From contig OX388317.1 of NCBI GenBank assembly GCA_947579605.1, forward strand, positions 23,207,384 to 23,271,383: a stretch of DNA of 64,000 nt, read 5' to 3'. Source of the DNA: Athripsodes cinereus. Taxonomy: Eukaryota; Arthropoda; Insecta; Trichoptera; Leptoceridae. Both the position numbers and the translations under genes were made by a program. The first letter of the stretch is position 1; each line of letters begins with the position of its first letter. Of the stretch, positions 34,966 through 45,878 are shown piece by piece. Below the pieces are notes generated by a model that made no database searches, was not told the DNA's origin, and was given only the letters and a program-made list of their open reading frames with translations.

Positions 34966-35044
34966 TTTGATATAAATTTTCTATTCGTTCTAGCTCTTTT
35001 AATACGTTTTAAACAGATAAATTCCATCCTAGATTCCTTTTATT

Positions 35045-35160
35045 TTTAGTACATTGATTACAAACAATTACATGAAAGGTATACATTCAAATTAAATACA
35101 ATCAATATACAGAGGGCGAGTTTATCGCAAAGGCGCGATCTCTTCCAACTTAACCCCTTT
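35045..35160 (+). repeat. LINE-type 3' tail scrap
   Basis: AACAATTACATGAAAGG ... GAGGGCGAGTTTATCGC ... TCTTCCAACTT is shared with about 54190-54360 (same strand, diverged) and inverted near 51740-51840. Probably one retroposon family. Confidence 0.45.
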
Positions 35161-35556
35161 TCTATATTCCTTAAAAATATATTTGAAAGGAATTAAAATG
35201 TTTATTTAACCAAATCCCATTTATTTGCTTAATCCATTTTATATTTTTTTTCATCGTAAATGGAGTAGCTAACGAACTAATTGCGTGTTACTGATTCATA
35301 GAACATCATGTTTGTGTAATAAACAAGGAATGTTTTTTGGAATGGGAGTACTAATACTAACCCTAATATCCCTGAAGTAGAAAATCATCCTCCTATATTA
35401 GATCATAATATTTCTCCCTTTTAGTGATTTAGTGAAATGAAAGTTGAGTATTCTGCTTTTATTTATCTCAACAAGTGTTAATACCTTCATAGTTATTTGA
35501 AGAAACATTTTTTTCACTAAACAGTATTACAGTTTATTATGTATTTTTTATTCCAG

Positions 35557-35765
35557 TTGTTTACGTCACGGTGACGACAGGGGGCAAAGATATGTTAATA
35601 ATGAAATATGATCGATATGAATTCCGGAAAGACAAGTCGTATGGACAAAACAAAATGTCGGGCAAACAGCGTTGGATCTGCCGCATGTATCATAAGGGAT
35701 GTAGATCGTGTGCCTTTACCTTCAATTCTAAAGTAATACTGCATAAGGATGTGCACAATCATTGA
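35557..35765 (+). CDS. mod(mdg4): FLYWCH terminal exon 15 (ends at HNH)
   Basis: 68 residues after acceptor GTATTTTTTATTCCAG, leading bases TT. VYVTVTTGGKDMLIMKYDRYEFRKD, then R38-W39-I-C41, C-x6-C48, H66-N-H68 and stop. The finger loop is identical to exon 14 (CRMYHKGCRS), while the N-terminal part is five residues longer. A GTGCACAATCATTGAATATC block is repeated imperfectly 43 bases later across the stop, a small local duplication. Confidence 0.84.
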
Positions 35766-36039
35766 ATATCTTTTATTTTGAAAATTTGTTATTGGAGTGT
35801 ACACAATTATTGAATATCTGGAAATATGTTTTAAGATTATGGCCCAACAATTTGTAAAAACGTTACATGGTTTGCTTGAATTTTCAAATCTGTCATAAGT
35901 ATATTTTTTAGTTGTATAAATTTCAGTAAGTTTCCAAAGAAAAAAGAAATTATGTATAGGCGTTTTGCGAAATACCTTTCTTCGGGGCTATTATCAGGAT
36001 CATTATTTTTTTCGAACACTATCTTCTTCTCATTGGGCA

Positions 36040-36245
36040 ATTATTAGTCTCACATGGTGGTAGTGTCTGCCTTTCTTGCTTTTTCACCACTTGGTTCTGT
36101 CGAGTGCATCCTCATGGAAAACATCGCAGTTCTGCATATCTTGTCTCACTACTTCACGGTTTCTGCGCTTCGACCTTCCTCTTGGTCTCTTGCCGGTAAC
36201 CTCGATGTATCGAGCTTCCTTGCCTACATACTCAGGTGGTCTCTG
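36040..36245 (-). mobile_element. LINE 3' end fragment
   Basis: The reverse strand contains PPEYVGKEARYIEV, TGKRPRGRSKRR and a later EDALDRTKW, the common C-terminal signature of non-LTR elements (GKRPRGRPKKRW ... ALDRTKWR). Confidence 0.7.
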
Positions 36246-36517
36246 ATACCATGTATAGATTTTATATCAAATGGTTAATAACAAAAAATACCTCACATTT
36301 TCTTGGTGGTGCCACAATGCGTTTAAAATAATATTGAATTACATGTATATAATATGGTATTTATGAGTCATTCTATATATTTTTTTAAGAATTGTATAAT
36401 ACGACTCCATTAATTGTATCGGCATCAACTTTGTAGCACCTCATTTTAAACCTAGTTAAAAAATTTGAATAGTAAATTCTATTTTGTAGTAGGTATTTGT
36501 TGAGTATTATGATTATG

Positions 36518-36857
36518 CACGGCTAGTTTCGTGGACTCCGAGCTCGCATCGTCAAGTGCTGATCACACTGAATAAAAGTTCGTTGAGATTTACAGTGGAG
36601 TTATAGGGACAGATGGAATCATATTTGTTTCAGGCGTGGAGCTCATGGAATTACATTTTTAATATAAACAGCCAATAATAATAATCCGTTTTCGATTTCA
36701 TTTACAGCTATTTGCTATTCGTATCCTAGAACTCCACGCCTGAAATCAAGCCTACCCCTATACGTCAAATTTCATCGAACTTTTGTGAATGCATTGTTTT
36801 TTTTTGTGATCAGCACCTGACGATCCAAACGCGGAGTTCGCGAAACAAGTCGTGCGA
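36518..36857. mobile_element. Foldback (MITE-like) element
   Basis: Imperfect terminal inverted repeats extend about 150 bases each: CACGGCTAGTTTCGTGGACT near 36518 pairs with the complement of GCGGAGTTCGCGAAACAAGT near 36830, and GTCAAGTGCTGATCAC pairs with GTGATCAGCACCTGAC. An inner pair GTTTCAGGCGTGGAGCT / AACTCCACGCCTGAAATC also folds. No ORF. Confidence 0.75.
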
Positions 36858-36924
36858 AATCAGTATACTCAAGTAATACTACATTATAAAATATACTATT
36901 AATTTTATTAGCTTGTTTTAATTT

Positions 36925-37030
36925 AAGATAGTTTGTCGTCGCGAAGGGAACAACTTGCATGTTTATTTTATACAGTTAGTCTGTCGGCTTCCCTACTCGT
37001 GGGCAACGCTGTGATGGTATCTTTATATAG
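36925..37030 (+). repeat. Dispersed Z family, 3' half
   Basis: GTCGTCGCGAAGGGAACAAC to GCTGTGATGGTATC matches the distal half of the 16960-17168 copy. Confidence 0.45.
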
Positions 37031-37293
37031 ACAGTGAAGATTGTTTATTGTCAGGAATATTAAATATTTATGTATGCTATACTTAGTTAATATCAATGTA
37101 CCAATGATTTTTGTGTATTTCTAATTGATATTATAATATTTGTAGAAAAATATTCTTCTTTGTTTTTAATCATATAACATAAAGTCTATAGGTATATGGA
37201 GGTAACAAAAGAACTCATTTAATACTGAATTATGTATATGTATAATCATCGATTAAAAATGTCTATTAACGTGCTTATTTTATTTGCTTTTAG

Positions 37294-37517
37294 GTTATAA
37301 TACGGATATTGATCGAATAATTTATAAAGATGATCCTTATCACGTCCCCGTAAGGAAGACTAGTCGAAGATGTGCTTACTGTAGCACAAATACCATTCCA
37401 AGGCGGACTAAAACATCTTGTATGAAGTGTGATGTAGGACTATGTAAACCTTGCTTCGAACCATACCACAAATATGGCTGTATAAAAAAAGAGAAACTCT
37501 TACAACTCTATGAATGA
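37294..37517 (+). CDS. Non-FLYWCH terminal exon: piggyBac cysteine-rich domain
   Basis: 73 residues after acceptor TTTATTTGCTTTTAG, leading bases GT, in the array phase. The C-terminal part carries C26-x2-C29-x12-C42-x2-C45-x4-C50-x2-C53, F54 and Y57-H58, the C..C / C..C...LC..CF..YH pattern of the piggyBac transposase C-terminal domain that recognises transposon ends. The preceding DPYHVP piece also fits the segment before that domain. The DDD catalytic core is absent on either side, and there is no ATG at the frame start, so this is best read as an exonised module rather than a piggyBac fragment. It is distinct from the 19506/20826 pair (CCFxxYH-type rather than EH-x4-C-x2-C), hence probably captured separately. 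Confidence 0.78.
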
Positions 37518-37681
37518 CATTGAGTGATATTTATTATACGAGTACCTACCTAAGTATTTATGTTATGAACAATTATATATTTATTTATTCATTGAGCATC
37601 TTCAGTTCAACGATGAGGTACCCCACTCCTCTATTCTATTTTTCTCAAGGCCATCCACTCGTTTGCAAGTGATTCCTCATC

Positions 37682-37708
37682 CTATATATATATATATATA
37701 TATATATT
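37682..37708. repeat. (AT)n microsatellite
   Basis: About 26 bases of alternating AT directly next to the 3' end of the reverse SINE, probably its tail or a target-site microsatellite. Confidence 0.8.
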
Positions 37709-37951
37709 TTAACATGCATAGCCAATTCACACAGATCGAGCTAGTCCCAAACTAAGATATGAATCTTGTATTATGGGTACTAACACGACGATACACATAT
37801 ATACAATGCACTAAACACATATACATGTAACACCCAGACCATGGACAATTTGAAAAAGGTCATTCTACATTTTGCCCTGGCCGGGAATCGAGCCCGGGAC
37901 CTCGTGACTCAAAGGCAAGTGCGTTAGCCTCCGCGCCACACCGGTCGGCGT
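37709..37951 (-). mobile_element. tRNA-derived SINE, family A
   Basis: The reverse complement starts CGCCGACCGGTGTGGCGC and holds a pol III A box (TGGCGC...G) and a B box (GGTTCGANTCC type, seen here as GGAATCGAGCCC on +). The body matches 45640-45878 on the other strand to its end at ATGCATGTT. Confidence 0.82.
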
Positions 37952-39698
37952 GTGTTTAACTGTTTATATATTTTATTAATTTTACTGTCACGGAAAAGAC
38001 GAATCGTTTATTTTGTTATATGTGCAGTTAGTCTACTGGCTATTTGTTTCTTTAAATAATTTAAAATATGAAATAACACTGTTTTTTTCTTCTTCATGTT
38101 GTTGATCATCGATCTGTTAGTTCGAAAGTTGATGCCTCTTGTGATTGATGCCTCTCTGTTTTTTTTTTTGTTTATTAAAATTTTATTCAACATCATCAGG
38201 GCTGAGCATTAAATTAAACAAAAAAGTAACAATCATTTTTATAATCGTAAAATTATGAAGGGATGTTAGGTGAAGGTGTTTTGGTACTAAGCAATGGAAA
38301 GTGCAAAGTTTTCTTTTGGAATACGTTGTATTCACTTTTGTGAAACAAAAGAAACAGCGTTATTTCATATTTCAAATTATTTAATATGTCATTTCACAAT
38401 GTTAACACTGTAACATTAAACAAAATTTATTTATTTATTTTATTCATGCCACATCAACAAATTTAAAGATTTTGAACGACTCACCAGCTGCTATGTAATT
38501 AGATCAGTATTTGAGAAATATTTAGATCCTACACGATAATTTTTTTTTTAATATCTTTTTAAATTCAGCATAATATGTTTTCATATTGATCGTAAAATAA
38601 TGAATATTATTAATTAATTGGCTTATCTATGAAAAATGGTAACCAACATAGTCGTGCAAAAGGTTATGTTATTATTGCTTAAAGGGAAAAAGCGTTTTAA
38701 AATCATGTATAACAGTAAATAAATGACTGCGGTTATCTCATTGTAAATATTCTGTATCAATTTAAAAGTTTTTGAAGAATTAGGTGCTCATACAAAAAAT
38801 AGGGTCAAGTGTCGTACCTGTGGACGCCTCTATCCGTGGAAATAACAACTGTTTATAAAACTACACTAAAGTTATTAAACTAAAATTTCGCTGGTCCGCA
38901 GAAAAATGTGGAATATACTTCATCACATTAAGTAATGTTTTAGGTCTAAACTAGGTACATTTTATGTGTTCGTAGATCACATTTTTATATAAATATATTT
39001 AACAATATGAGTGGTCCGCGGGATTAAAATTATGAATTATTTACTGGTCCGTAAGGTCGTTAAAGTGAACGAAAAAACAATACATAATAATATTTATTTG
39101 CCTACGCTTATCTGTCAAACGCTGTCGGTGACAGGATAAAAAAAAACACTTAGAGAAAGTATTTTTGTACTGGTGCTTTTACAACCTTTTTTGAAGAATT
39201 TACATAGAAAAGTGTTTCATATTTTTCATTAAATAGTGTTTATGTAACGAGTCTTGAAATATTTCAGGTTTTTGATTGAGGTGAGAAAAAAATCTCATAT
39301 TAGGGGGCTATATCGATAACGTATCGATTTACGTTATAATTTTTTTACGGATATGTAAGTATATGTATATTTTCTAAACCTTGAAATTATTTATTTGATT
39401 ATCTATATATTTTTTATATTTTCTTTTGTATAATATTATATTGTATATTTTATTGGTATACTTTTTATGTCTAAATCGTATTAACTGAAATACGTTGCTA
39501 CAGCAAAAAATCCGCCCTTTGGTTACACTCTGTCTATTTTTGTCATATGTTTTTTGTTTAATAAATATTTATTTATTAATTTATTTATATATTATTATTC
39601 ATACAGACGACATTGTCGAATATGTATTATGCTTAGTTAAAAATGTCATAATTATCAAAACTTTACATGATTGAACTAAATTAATCATTATTTTTTAG

Positions 39699-40240
39699 TG
39701 TCACGAAGTAAATCTGAAATTGTCACTCAAGCTGTAATGGAAGTACGAAAAGGAAAAAGTGTAAATCGAGTGGCTCAGGAGTTCAAAATTCCAAAATCAA
39801 CTATTTTCAAATATTTTACGTTGAGTGATGGGGTTGATTTAAATCAGCAAAATATAAAAATTTCAAAGCCTGATATAAGTAAGGTGTTTTCAGATGAAGA
39901 AGAAGTATTACTTGTTGAAGATCTAAAAAAGGCCGTAGGCGACACAGGCTTAACATCGGCTCAAATCAGGACTTTGGTCTATGAATTTGCTTCAGCTAAA
40001 TCGAAAATAATGCCGGAATCATGGCACGTAAAAAAAATGCCTGGAAAGCATTGGCTCAGAGGTTTATATAAGAGATTTCCGAATTTAAATTCAAGCCTTC
40101 GAAAACCTGAATCAACCATTATTGCGAGGGCTAGTGAGTTCGTCGGTAGCCTGGAGGTAGATTCTCGGCCTCGTGAACAAGAGATCCGTGGTTCGATCCC
40201 AGGTGCCGACAAACTCCCCTTTCACGACACAAACTCTTAG
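39699..40240 (+). CDS. Non-FLYWCH terminal exon: psq-like + CENP-B-like HTH, tail from a SINE
   Basis: 179 residues after acceptor CATTATTTTTTAG, leading bases TG, in the array phase and with no ATG at the frame start. Residues 5-40 form a pipsqueak-type helix-turn-helix (AVMEVRKGKSVNRVAQEF, IPKSTIFKYF). Residues about 60-145 form a CENP-B/Tc5-type HTH (FSDEEEVLLVEDL; ESWHVKKMPGKHWLRGLYKR; LRKPE). This is the DNA-binding half of pogo-like transposases; the DDE domain is absent. From residue 146 the frame runs into a sense SINE (family B) and stops inside it, so the last 34 residues are SINE-encoded. Either a captured alternative tail that would join BTB to psq-like HTH, or a pogo relic that kept its frame by chance; the splice phase and intact 145 residues favour the former. 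Confidence 0.62.
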
Positions 40241-40310
40241 CTTAGTGTGAAAGGTGTATAAGGTTGTATTTGGGTTTATAAGAAAAACCCAGATACATCT
40301 TTATTTTTTT
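40136..40310 (+). mobile_element. tRNA-derived SINE, family B
   Basis: Starts GAGTTCGTCGGTAGCCTGGA; B box GGTTCGATCCC; the body ends with TGTGAAAGGTGTATAAGG and TGGGTTTATAA, then an ACCCAGATA-T-rich tail. Other copies at 61171-61345 (+) and 56872-57050 (-). It supplies the stop codon of the pogo-type exon at 39699. Confidence 0.85.
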
Positions 40311-42201
40311 TTAAAGTGTGTTTTAAAGGATCTTTCATTAAATATCATTTTCTTCCTAAAACATGTCGATGAGAATATTGTCGAAACTGAGGCCCGTAAA
40401 AAATAATTGCTCGCAAATCTATTCATTAGAAAACTCGGGAAAATGACGAAACTATCATACCTATTATTATTTTTGTTGATATAATTTTTTAGAGCCTTGA
40501 TAAACATTTGTTACAATTCTTTATCCAATACAATTCGGCGATCCCACTTGATAAAATCTTATGCAATAATTGTATCAGGTGGGATCGCCGACAGGACGAA
40601 AATGACTCATCTTGATAGCTTACTTGGCAATGGGTAAAAGTATATTTAAGTCTTTTTTCACTAAATATTATTATGTATAGGTAGGATGTAATGAATTGTA
40701 TCGGGTTAGTTGGAAGATATCGTCTCATGCGATAATCGCACCAGTTGAGTTTGATCAACATTTGTTTTTTATGTTATATATGCTTTTCATTTTTTATAAT
40801 ATGCTCAATAAAATAAATTGTTAATATCATATAGTGTTTTCAATATTTGATTCCTCGACCATATACTTATTAAAAATCCACAACATAAACTGTCGAATTT
40901 CTCGCAGAAAAAGAGCAACGGGTAGTTTTATGACGAATTCTGATATCTGTTCATAGGTAGGTACCTACCCCTATTTCTGAAATTTGTTGGTGAAATATTG
41001 AATACAAACCAATTTGTACCCAAAACTTAGTCTTAGGCGACGATATTATTGATGTTTGTGACATCGATATCGTTTTTATTTACCATCAAGATTAATTTAT
41101 GTTGCTTTGTAAGAGAGTGCTTGAAGGTTTATTATTAAGTTTAAGGCAAACCCTGTTTTGACCTAAGTTAAAATATGTGCTAGTTCACTGTTGTACCTTA
41201 TTAACCATGTTAGTTGTTAATTAATAATGTTATTTGTTGTATTTTTTAAGGAAATTACTCATAATTTAAATATTTTTGTTTAAAATATAACATTGGTTTT
41301 GGTTTCGTCACATTTAGATTGTAAGATGAAATTTGTTATTACGAGAATATTTATGTGCATTGCAGATATTGTTTGTAATGTATCTAAGTAATGTTTTCTA
41401 CCTGTTGTGTGCCTTATGTTTTAAATGTTATCGTGTTAAGTAAAGTTTTCATTATTTGTCTTTAATGTTATTTTTATTTCATTCCTTCTATGATTTTTTT
41501 AAAATAATAACATAGTAAGGCACAGAGAAGTTCATTGGTATGGGATCGTTGGTTTTCTTGAAGATTTAAGTTTTGTTTAAATTACCATACACAAGTTACG
41601 TATAACGTTTTTGACTTTTCACCATTTCGTATACGGGTGTGCTTGTGTGTGTATGGAAAGAAATATTGTAAGTATATGTATAATGCTATATAATAAAGAC
41701 ACAAACACAATTAATAAACATGTATTTAAATATAATTAAATCATTTTTTAAAAAACACAAAATAAACATAATTTTGTTTCATCTGACAAAACAGAGAAAC
41801 GACAATTAATGATATTTTATTCTTTTATGTTTTTTACACGCCGTCTCCATTTGTTGTCAAAATCAATGATAATAAAATTAATTGAAAGAAAATAACAAAA
41901 TGGAACAAAATAAAATCAAATCAAAAATTCAAAATAAAATAATCTAACTACTAAGGGAAGTACCTAGGTACTTATTTTAAAATAAAAATAATCTAACAAC
42001 TATGGTGAGTACCTAGGTTCTTTCTTACATATGTATTTAAATTTAATTCTCAATTTTATTCTGATTTGCGTTATTGTTAGTTAGTTCAATTCTTAAAATC
42101 TCAAATAAGTAAATCAAGATAAAAATGTATTTTAAAAAATATCTACATGATTTGAGAATTGGATTCATATAATATAATGAGTTATACCTTTTTTATTTCA
42201 G
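40311..42201. other. AT-rich spacer with hairpin
   Basis: A hairpin at 40536-40590 and short local repeats near 41970-42030 (ACTA(A/T)GG...GTACCTAGG twice). No gene seen. Confidence 0.45.
40536..40590. repeat. 18-bp inverted repeat (hairpin)
   Basis: CGGCGATCCCACTTGATA at 40536-40553 pairs with TATCAGGTGGGATCGCCG at 40573-40590 with a single mismatch. GC content of the stem stands out from the flanks. Confidence 0.8.
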
Positions 42202-42398
42202 TTACATTTGGATATTTTAAAAACGGTGGCTTGATGTTGACTTATAGAGGTAATAACTTTAGACAAGAGAACTCTTACAAAAATAGCCTTAAAATGAGGT
42301 GGAGATGTAGTATGTATCACAGAGGATGCAGAGCTTCCCTTTTTACTATAAACTCGATCGTTATATTTTATAGAGATTCCCATACGAACCACGAATAG
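42202..42398 (+). CDS. mod(mdg4): FLYWCH terminal exon 16 (variant H-x2-H)
   Basis: 64 residues after acceptor ACCTTTTTTATTTCAG, leading bases TT. TFGYFKNGG, Y14, R32-W33-R-C35, C-x6-C42 (CSMYHRGC). The end reads H60-T-N-H63-E: one extra residue separates the two zinc histidines, unlike the H-x-H of every other exon here. Related to 43068 by position and by the F-x-R/K-x-GG start. Confidence 0.8.
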
Positions 42399-43067
42399 AA
42401 TGGAGAATAGACGTAATGTAAACTATATATTATTAATATTGGCTGACTACTCTTGTGGAAGATGCTGTGATGGTATAGATATATTCAATTGTCTTTCAAC
42501 GTTCAAAGCACTATTCCATACAAAGCTCCTTTGCGCCCATACGTCTTCGTCTTTCTTCCTCTCACGACATTTCTAGCGCTTTGATGTCGTTGTCACAGGA
42601 ACGGTGTGTAAATAGAATTGGAGGACCAGCCCGCGCAGTCGGATACCGTGTTGACAAAAGATTAGTACCTATAAGTTTTGACCAATCATTGGATATTTTA
42701 CTTCTGTACTATGGAGATTACAGATCTTTATTGAATATGATAGATAAAATAAAATAACAATAGTTACAATTACGGGGGAGTTTTCAAAATATAATGCATT
42801 AATTTAACCATCGTCTTCTCTACATTTATTTTGTTATACTTATTAACTACATTAAAAAAAACTGTGAGTAATTACAGTATTGACCATTTAATATTTTAAT
42901 TAATAAATAAACACGACTGACTCTACGATAAAATAGCTATTTTGAATGTTGAGGTGTTTGTGTCGTTGGTGTCGTCAGTGTTGATATTAATTGACCGAAT
43001 CAAAAAGTTTTTAATCTTTGCATTTTTATGATATTATTAACAGTTGTATAATTTAACGTTTTTTCAG
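42399..43067. other. Spacer with repeat scraps
   Basis: 3' half of repeat Z near 42437-42482 and a LINE tail scrap at 42520-42640. No gene seen. Confidence 0.45.
42520..42640 (-). mobile_element. LINE 3' end scrap
   Basis: Same family as 60985-61115 and 25690-25775: CTCACGACATTTCTAGCGCT and TGATGTCGTTGTCACAGGAA on the + strand are the reverse of a non-LTR C-terminus. Confidence 0.5.
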
Positions 43068-43261
43068 TTATGTTTGGTCGTTTCAAGCAAGGTGGAGAGT
43101 GTCTGTCTTATATGGGTCATATTTTTAGAAGGGACAAATATTATTCAAATAACACTACGAAAGTTAGATGGAGATGCAACCGAGAACATAAAGGGTGTAA
43201 ATCTGTTATATTTACTGTTGGTTCTATTGTTGTCTCATATAAAGACGTGCACAATCACTAA
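43068..43261 (+). CDS. mod(mdg4): FLYWCH terminal exon 17 (ends at HNH)
   Basis: 63 residues after acceptor ATTTAACGTTTTTTCAG, leading bases TT. MFGRFKQGGECLSYMGHIFRRD, then R33-W34-R-C36, C-x6-C43 (CNREHKGC), H61-N-H63 and stop. It shares KSVIFTVGS-x-VVSYKDVHNH with exons 14 and 15, so the last 20 residues are the most conserved part of this subgroup. Confidence 0.84.
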
Positions 43262-43972
43262 ATACACTCTATTTTCATTTAATAATTTCTTGATTACGGA
43301 TATGTGGAGTGAATGGTTGATGAATGGATGACGAAACAAGTCTATTTAGTTCAAATAAGGGGTGCAAGAAAACGTAGACGACTGCGAACTACGTGACTTG
43401 ACCACACGTATCAAATTGTCAAAAAACCCGCTTGTTAAGCAAGGGGTACAATTAGTGTGCGTGCATGCAAAATAGAGGAAGCACTTTCAGTGTATAAGGA
43501 AAAGATTGTCTTTCCGTTTCTCTGTCTGTGGGGTATAAGATATGATGGATTTCGAGTGACTTGATACAGACAATATATGACTTATTAAAACTATGCTCAA
43601 TGCAAAAAAATATTTGTTTACCATTGTCTAGATTCGATTGAACTCGAATCCTTTTTTGATGTAACGAGTGCTATTTTTATTTATAAAGAAGAAGTTTCAT
43701 TTTTAACATTACTATGTATAGTTGATTATATTAAAGCAATTCTTCGGTTATTTTATGATGTTTATTGTCATGTATTAATAAGAGTAAACTTATAAATAGT
43801 AACGCTATTTTTTTATTTCAATAATATCAGTTACCATGTCTCCGTCTCCCTAGTCCCTTTTTCCATCTCTTTCTGAATTTGCTTAGCTCATAATAATTGT
43901 GACAAGATATAGAAGGTCATTAATTTAATTTATCGGAAAAACAATATGTTTAAAATATATAATAAATAAAAT

Positions 43973-45164
43973 TCACTGTGTCGGTGTTTAGGTAGTAGAA
44001 TTCCATATCGAAATAATAAAACAAATGTTTTATTCTACTAATGGTTTATTATGTGAGAGAGACGTCTTTCGTCTGATGAGGACATTGTCAATCTGATTTT
44101 AAAAAAGTATAAATAAGGTATAAAGGTATAAGGTATAAAGTATAGAATATTTAGGTATTTTCTCAGAAAAAGTAGGCAGAGAAATAAAAAAGACGGGGAA
44201 TAATCTTAGCTTCAGAACATCCAATAATTTAGGCACATATCTACGAAACTCTAAAGACAAAATCGACAACCTTAAAAAAAGCGGTATTTACAAGTTAGAA
44301 TGTAACACGTGTGACGCAATTTATATAGGTCAAACAGGACGTAGTTTTTCAAAAAGATTTTCGGAACATAAACGATCATGGCTAAATAGTAAAACAGATT
44401 CACAATTTGCAAAACACCTTATTGAAAATAATCACACAATAAATAATGATAACAGCCCTATCCCACTACACTATCAAAAGAAAAGCTATAGACTGAACTT
44501 ACTGGAACAATTAGAAATAAATAAAAATGAAAATGGAAACCTTATAAATGAACAAACACACCTATATAGGACTCCATTATTAGATATTTTTAAAAATAAA
44601 AACACACTTGATTCTGTCGCAATTTTCTTTGTTACAGATCTAACAAATGAAGAAATATCCCCGTGACTAGAAGAAACATCACAACACAGCAATCTGTTTT
44701 CACCATAAATTAATATTAATAGTTAATAAATAACTTAAATTGTATTATACATAAAACTTGCATTATATAAATTCAGTTCAAAAACAAACTATCTTCCTAC
44801 CTTTTTACAATATCATTCTGATCATATATTTCCCTTTTCACAAATTCACCTTATAAGAATAACAACAAATAGATAGGATTAACCAGATTAATACAATACA
44901 CTATGCATGTCCTTGTCACACAAATACATATACATATTGTTCTCCCTCTCGCATTGTAATTAGTGATTTCTCAGAATTAGTTACTGATACATACTTCATT
45001 ATAATATTATACTATACTCTCTTATCATTGTTATTGTAAATATTTTTATATATATGAATGATGTTGTATTTTTAAAATCAGATTGACAATGTCCTCATCA
45101 GACGAAAGACGTCTCTCTCACATAATAAACCATTAGTAGAATAAAACATTTGTTTTATTATTTC
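43973..45164 (+). mobile_element. Penelope-like element, 5'-truncated, with inverted flanking repeats
   Basis: About 100-base perfect inverted repeats (about 44010-44110 and 45065-45164; e.g. GAGAGAGACGTCTTTCGTCT and its complement) enclose a GIY-YIG ORF. The flanks carry a 12-base direct repeat AATAAATAAAAT (43961-43972, 45165-45176), a likely target-site duplication although low in complexity. The left repeat has an extra head TCACTGTGTCGGTG that the right lacks. Inverted terminal copies are known in some Penelope elements. Shorter relatives at 23717, 50136 and 51401 share the head. Confidence 0.72.
44141..44666 (+). pseudogene. Penelope-like ORF C-terminus with GIY-YIG nuclease
   Basis: An ATG-less frame of about 175 codons ending at TGA 44664-44666. 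It encodes LSFRTSNNLGTYL, then GIYKLECNTCDAIYIGQTGR with F-x-K-R-F-x-E-H-K-R, and FAKHLIENNH. These are the GIY, YIG, Arg and following His/Glu features of the GIY-YIG endonuclease found at the C-terminus of Penelope-like reverse transcriptases. The CNTC pair inside the GIY-YIG segment is also typical. The RT domain is missing, so the copy is dead by truncation. Confidence 0.82.
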
Positions 45165-45639
45165 AATAAATAAAATATTATAAAATATATAATATCATTA
45201 AATGAGAAAAATATTATAGGTATATGGTGTAAATTAATTTCTTTTATCATTACGTATTGTAGCGCAACTATCAGTTATATAAAATATCATTCCGAGTAAT
45301 TGTAGTTTCCAATATTATTTTTACTACGCTTACTTACTTGAATCTTACCATGGGCACCAATATTGGTAATGGTCATGCAAATAAAAATTATCTTCGTCCC
45401 AAAATGTTTAATTATTTATCAATATTATATTGAATAGGAGAGCATACATGGGGAAGTGTATGACAGTAATGGAAGCGATTTTTTTTTGCAAGAATAGGAG
45501 TAAGTGGGGCTCGATCCTTTCTGCTTACTCTGAAAAGGAAGCGATGTGATAGTGATGATGATAATATTATATCTTTAACAATACTTCTGATCCTATGTAT
45601 TATATACTAACGTAGCATATATTAGTTTTTCCTTTTGTG

Positions 45640-45878
45640 TCGGCCGGTGTGGCGCAGAAGTAACGCTCTTGCTTTTGAGTCACGAGGTCCCGGGTTCGAT
45701 TCCCGGCCAGGGCAAAACGAAAAATGACCATTTTCAAATTGTTCTGGGTCTGGGTGTTACATGTATATGTGTTTAGTGCATTGTGTATATGTGTATCATC
45801 GAGTTAGTACCCATAATACAAGATTCAATCCGAGTTTGGGACTAGCTCGATCTGTGTGAATTGTCTATGCATGTTATG
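45640..45878 (+). mobile_element. tRNA-derived SINE, family A
   Basis: CGGCCGGTGTGGCGCAGAAG start with an A box (TGGCGCAGAAG) and a B box GGTTCGATTCC. The body, GGGTGTTACATGTATATGTG ... AGCTCGATCTGTGTGAAT, ends ATGCATGTTAT. It stops 37 bases before a FLYWCH exon, inside the acceptor region. Confidence 0.85.

Larger units (their letters stand above)
34363..35556. other. Spacer with LINE scraps
   Basis: Antisense LINE tail at 34715-34965 and a CR1-like 3' tail near 35045-35160. No host gene seen. Confidence 0.5.
35766..37293. other. Spacer with LINE scrap and foldback element
   Basis: Antisense LINE tail at 36040-36245, foldback element at 36518-36857 and half a Z repeat at 36925-37030. No host gene seen. 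Confidence 0.5.
37518..39698. other. Spacer with SINE and AT repeat
   Basis: (AT)n at about 37682-37708, a reverse SINE at 37709-37951, then AT-rich sequence. No gene seen. Confidence 0.5.

Noticed and set aside
45655..45716. Possible tRNA gene on +
   Set aside because: A and B boxes are present, but the tRNA-like part continues into a SINE body repeated inverted at 37709-37951; a cloverleaf is not maintained.
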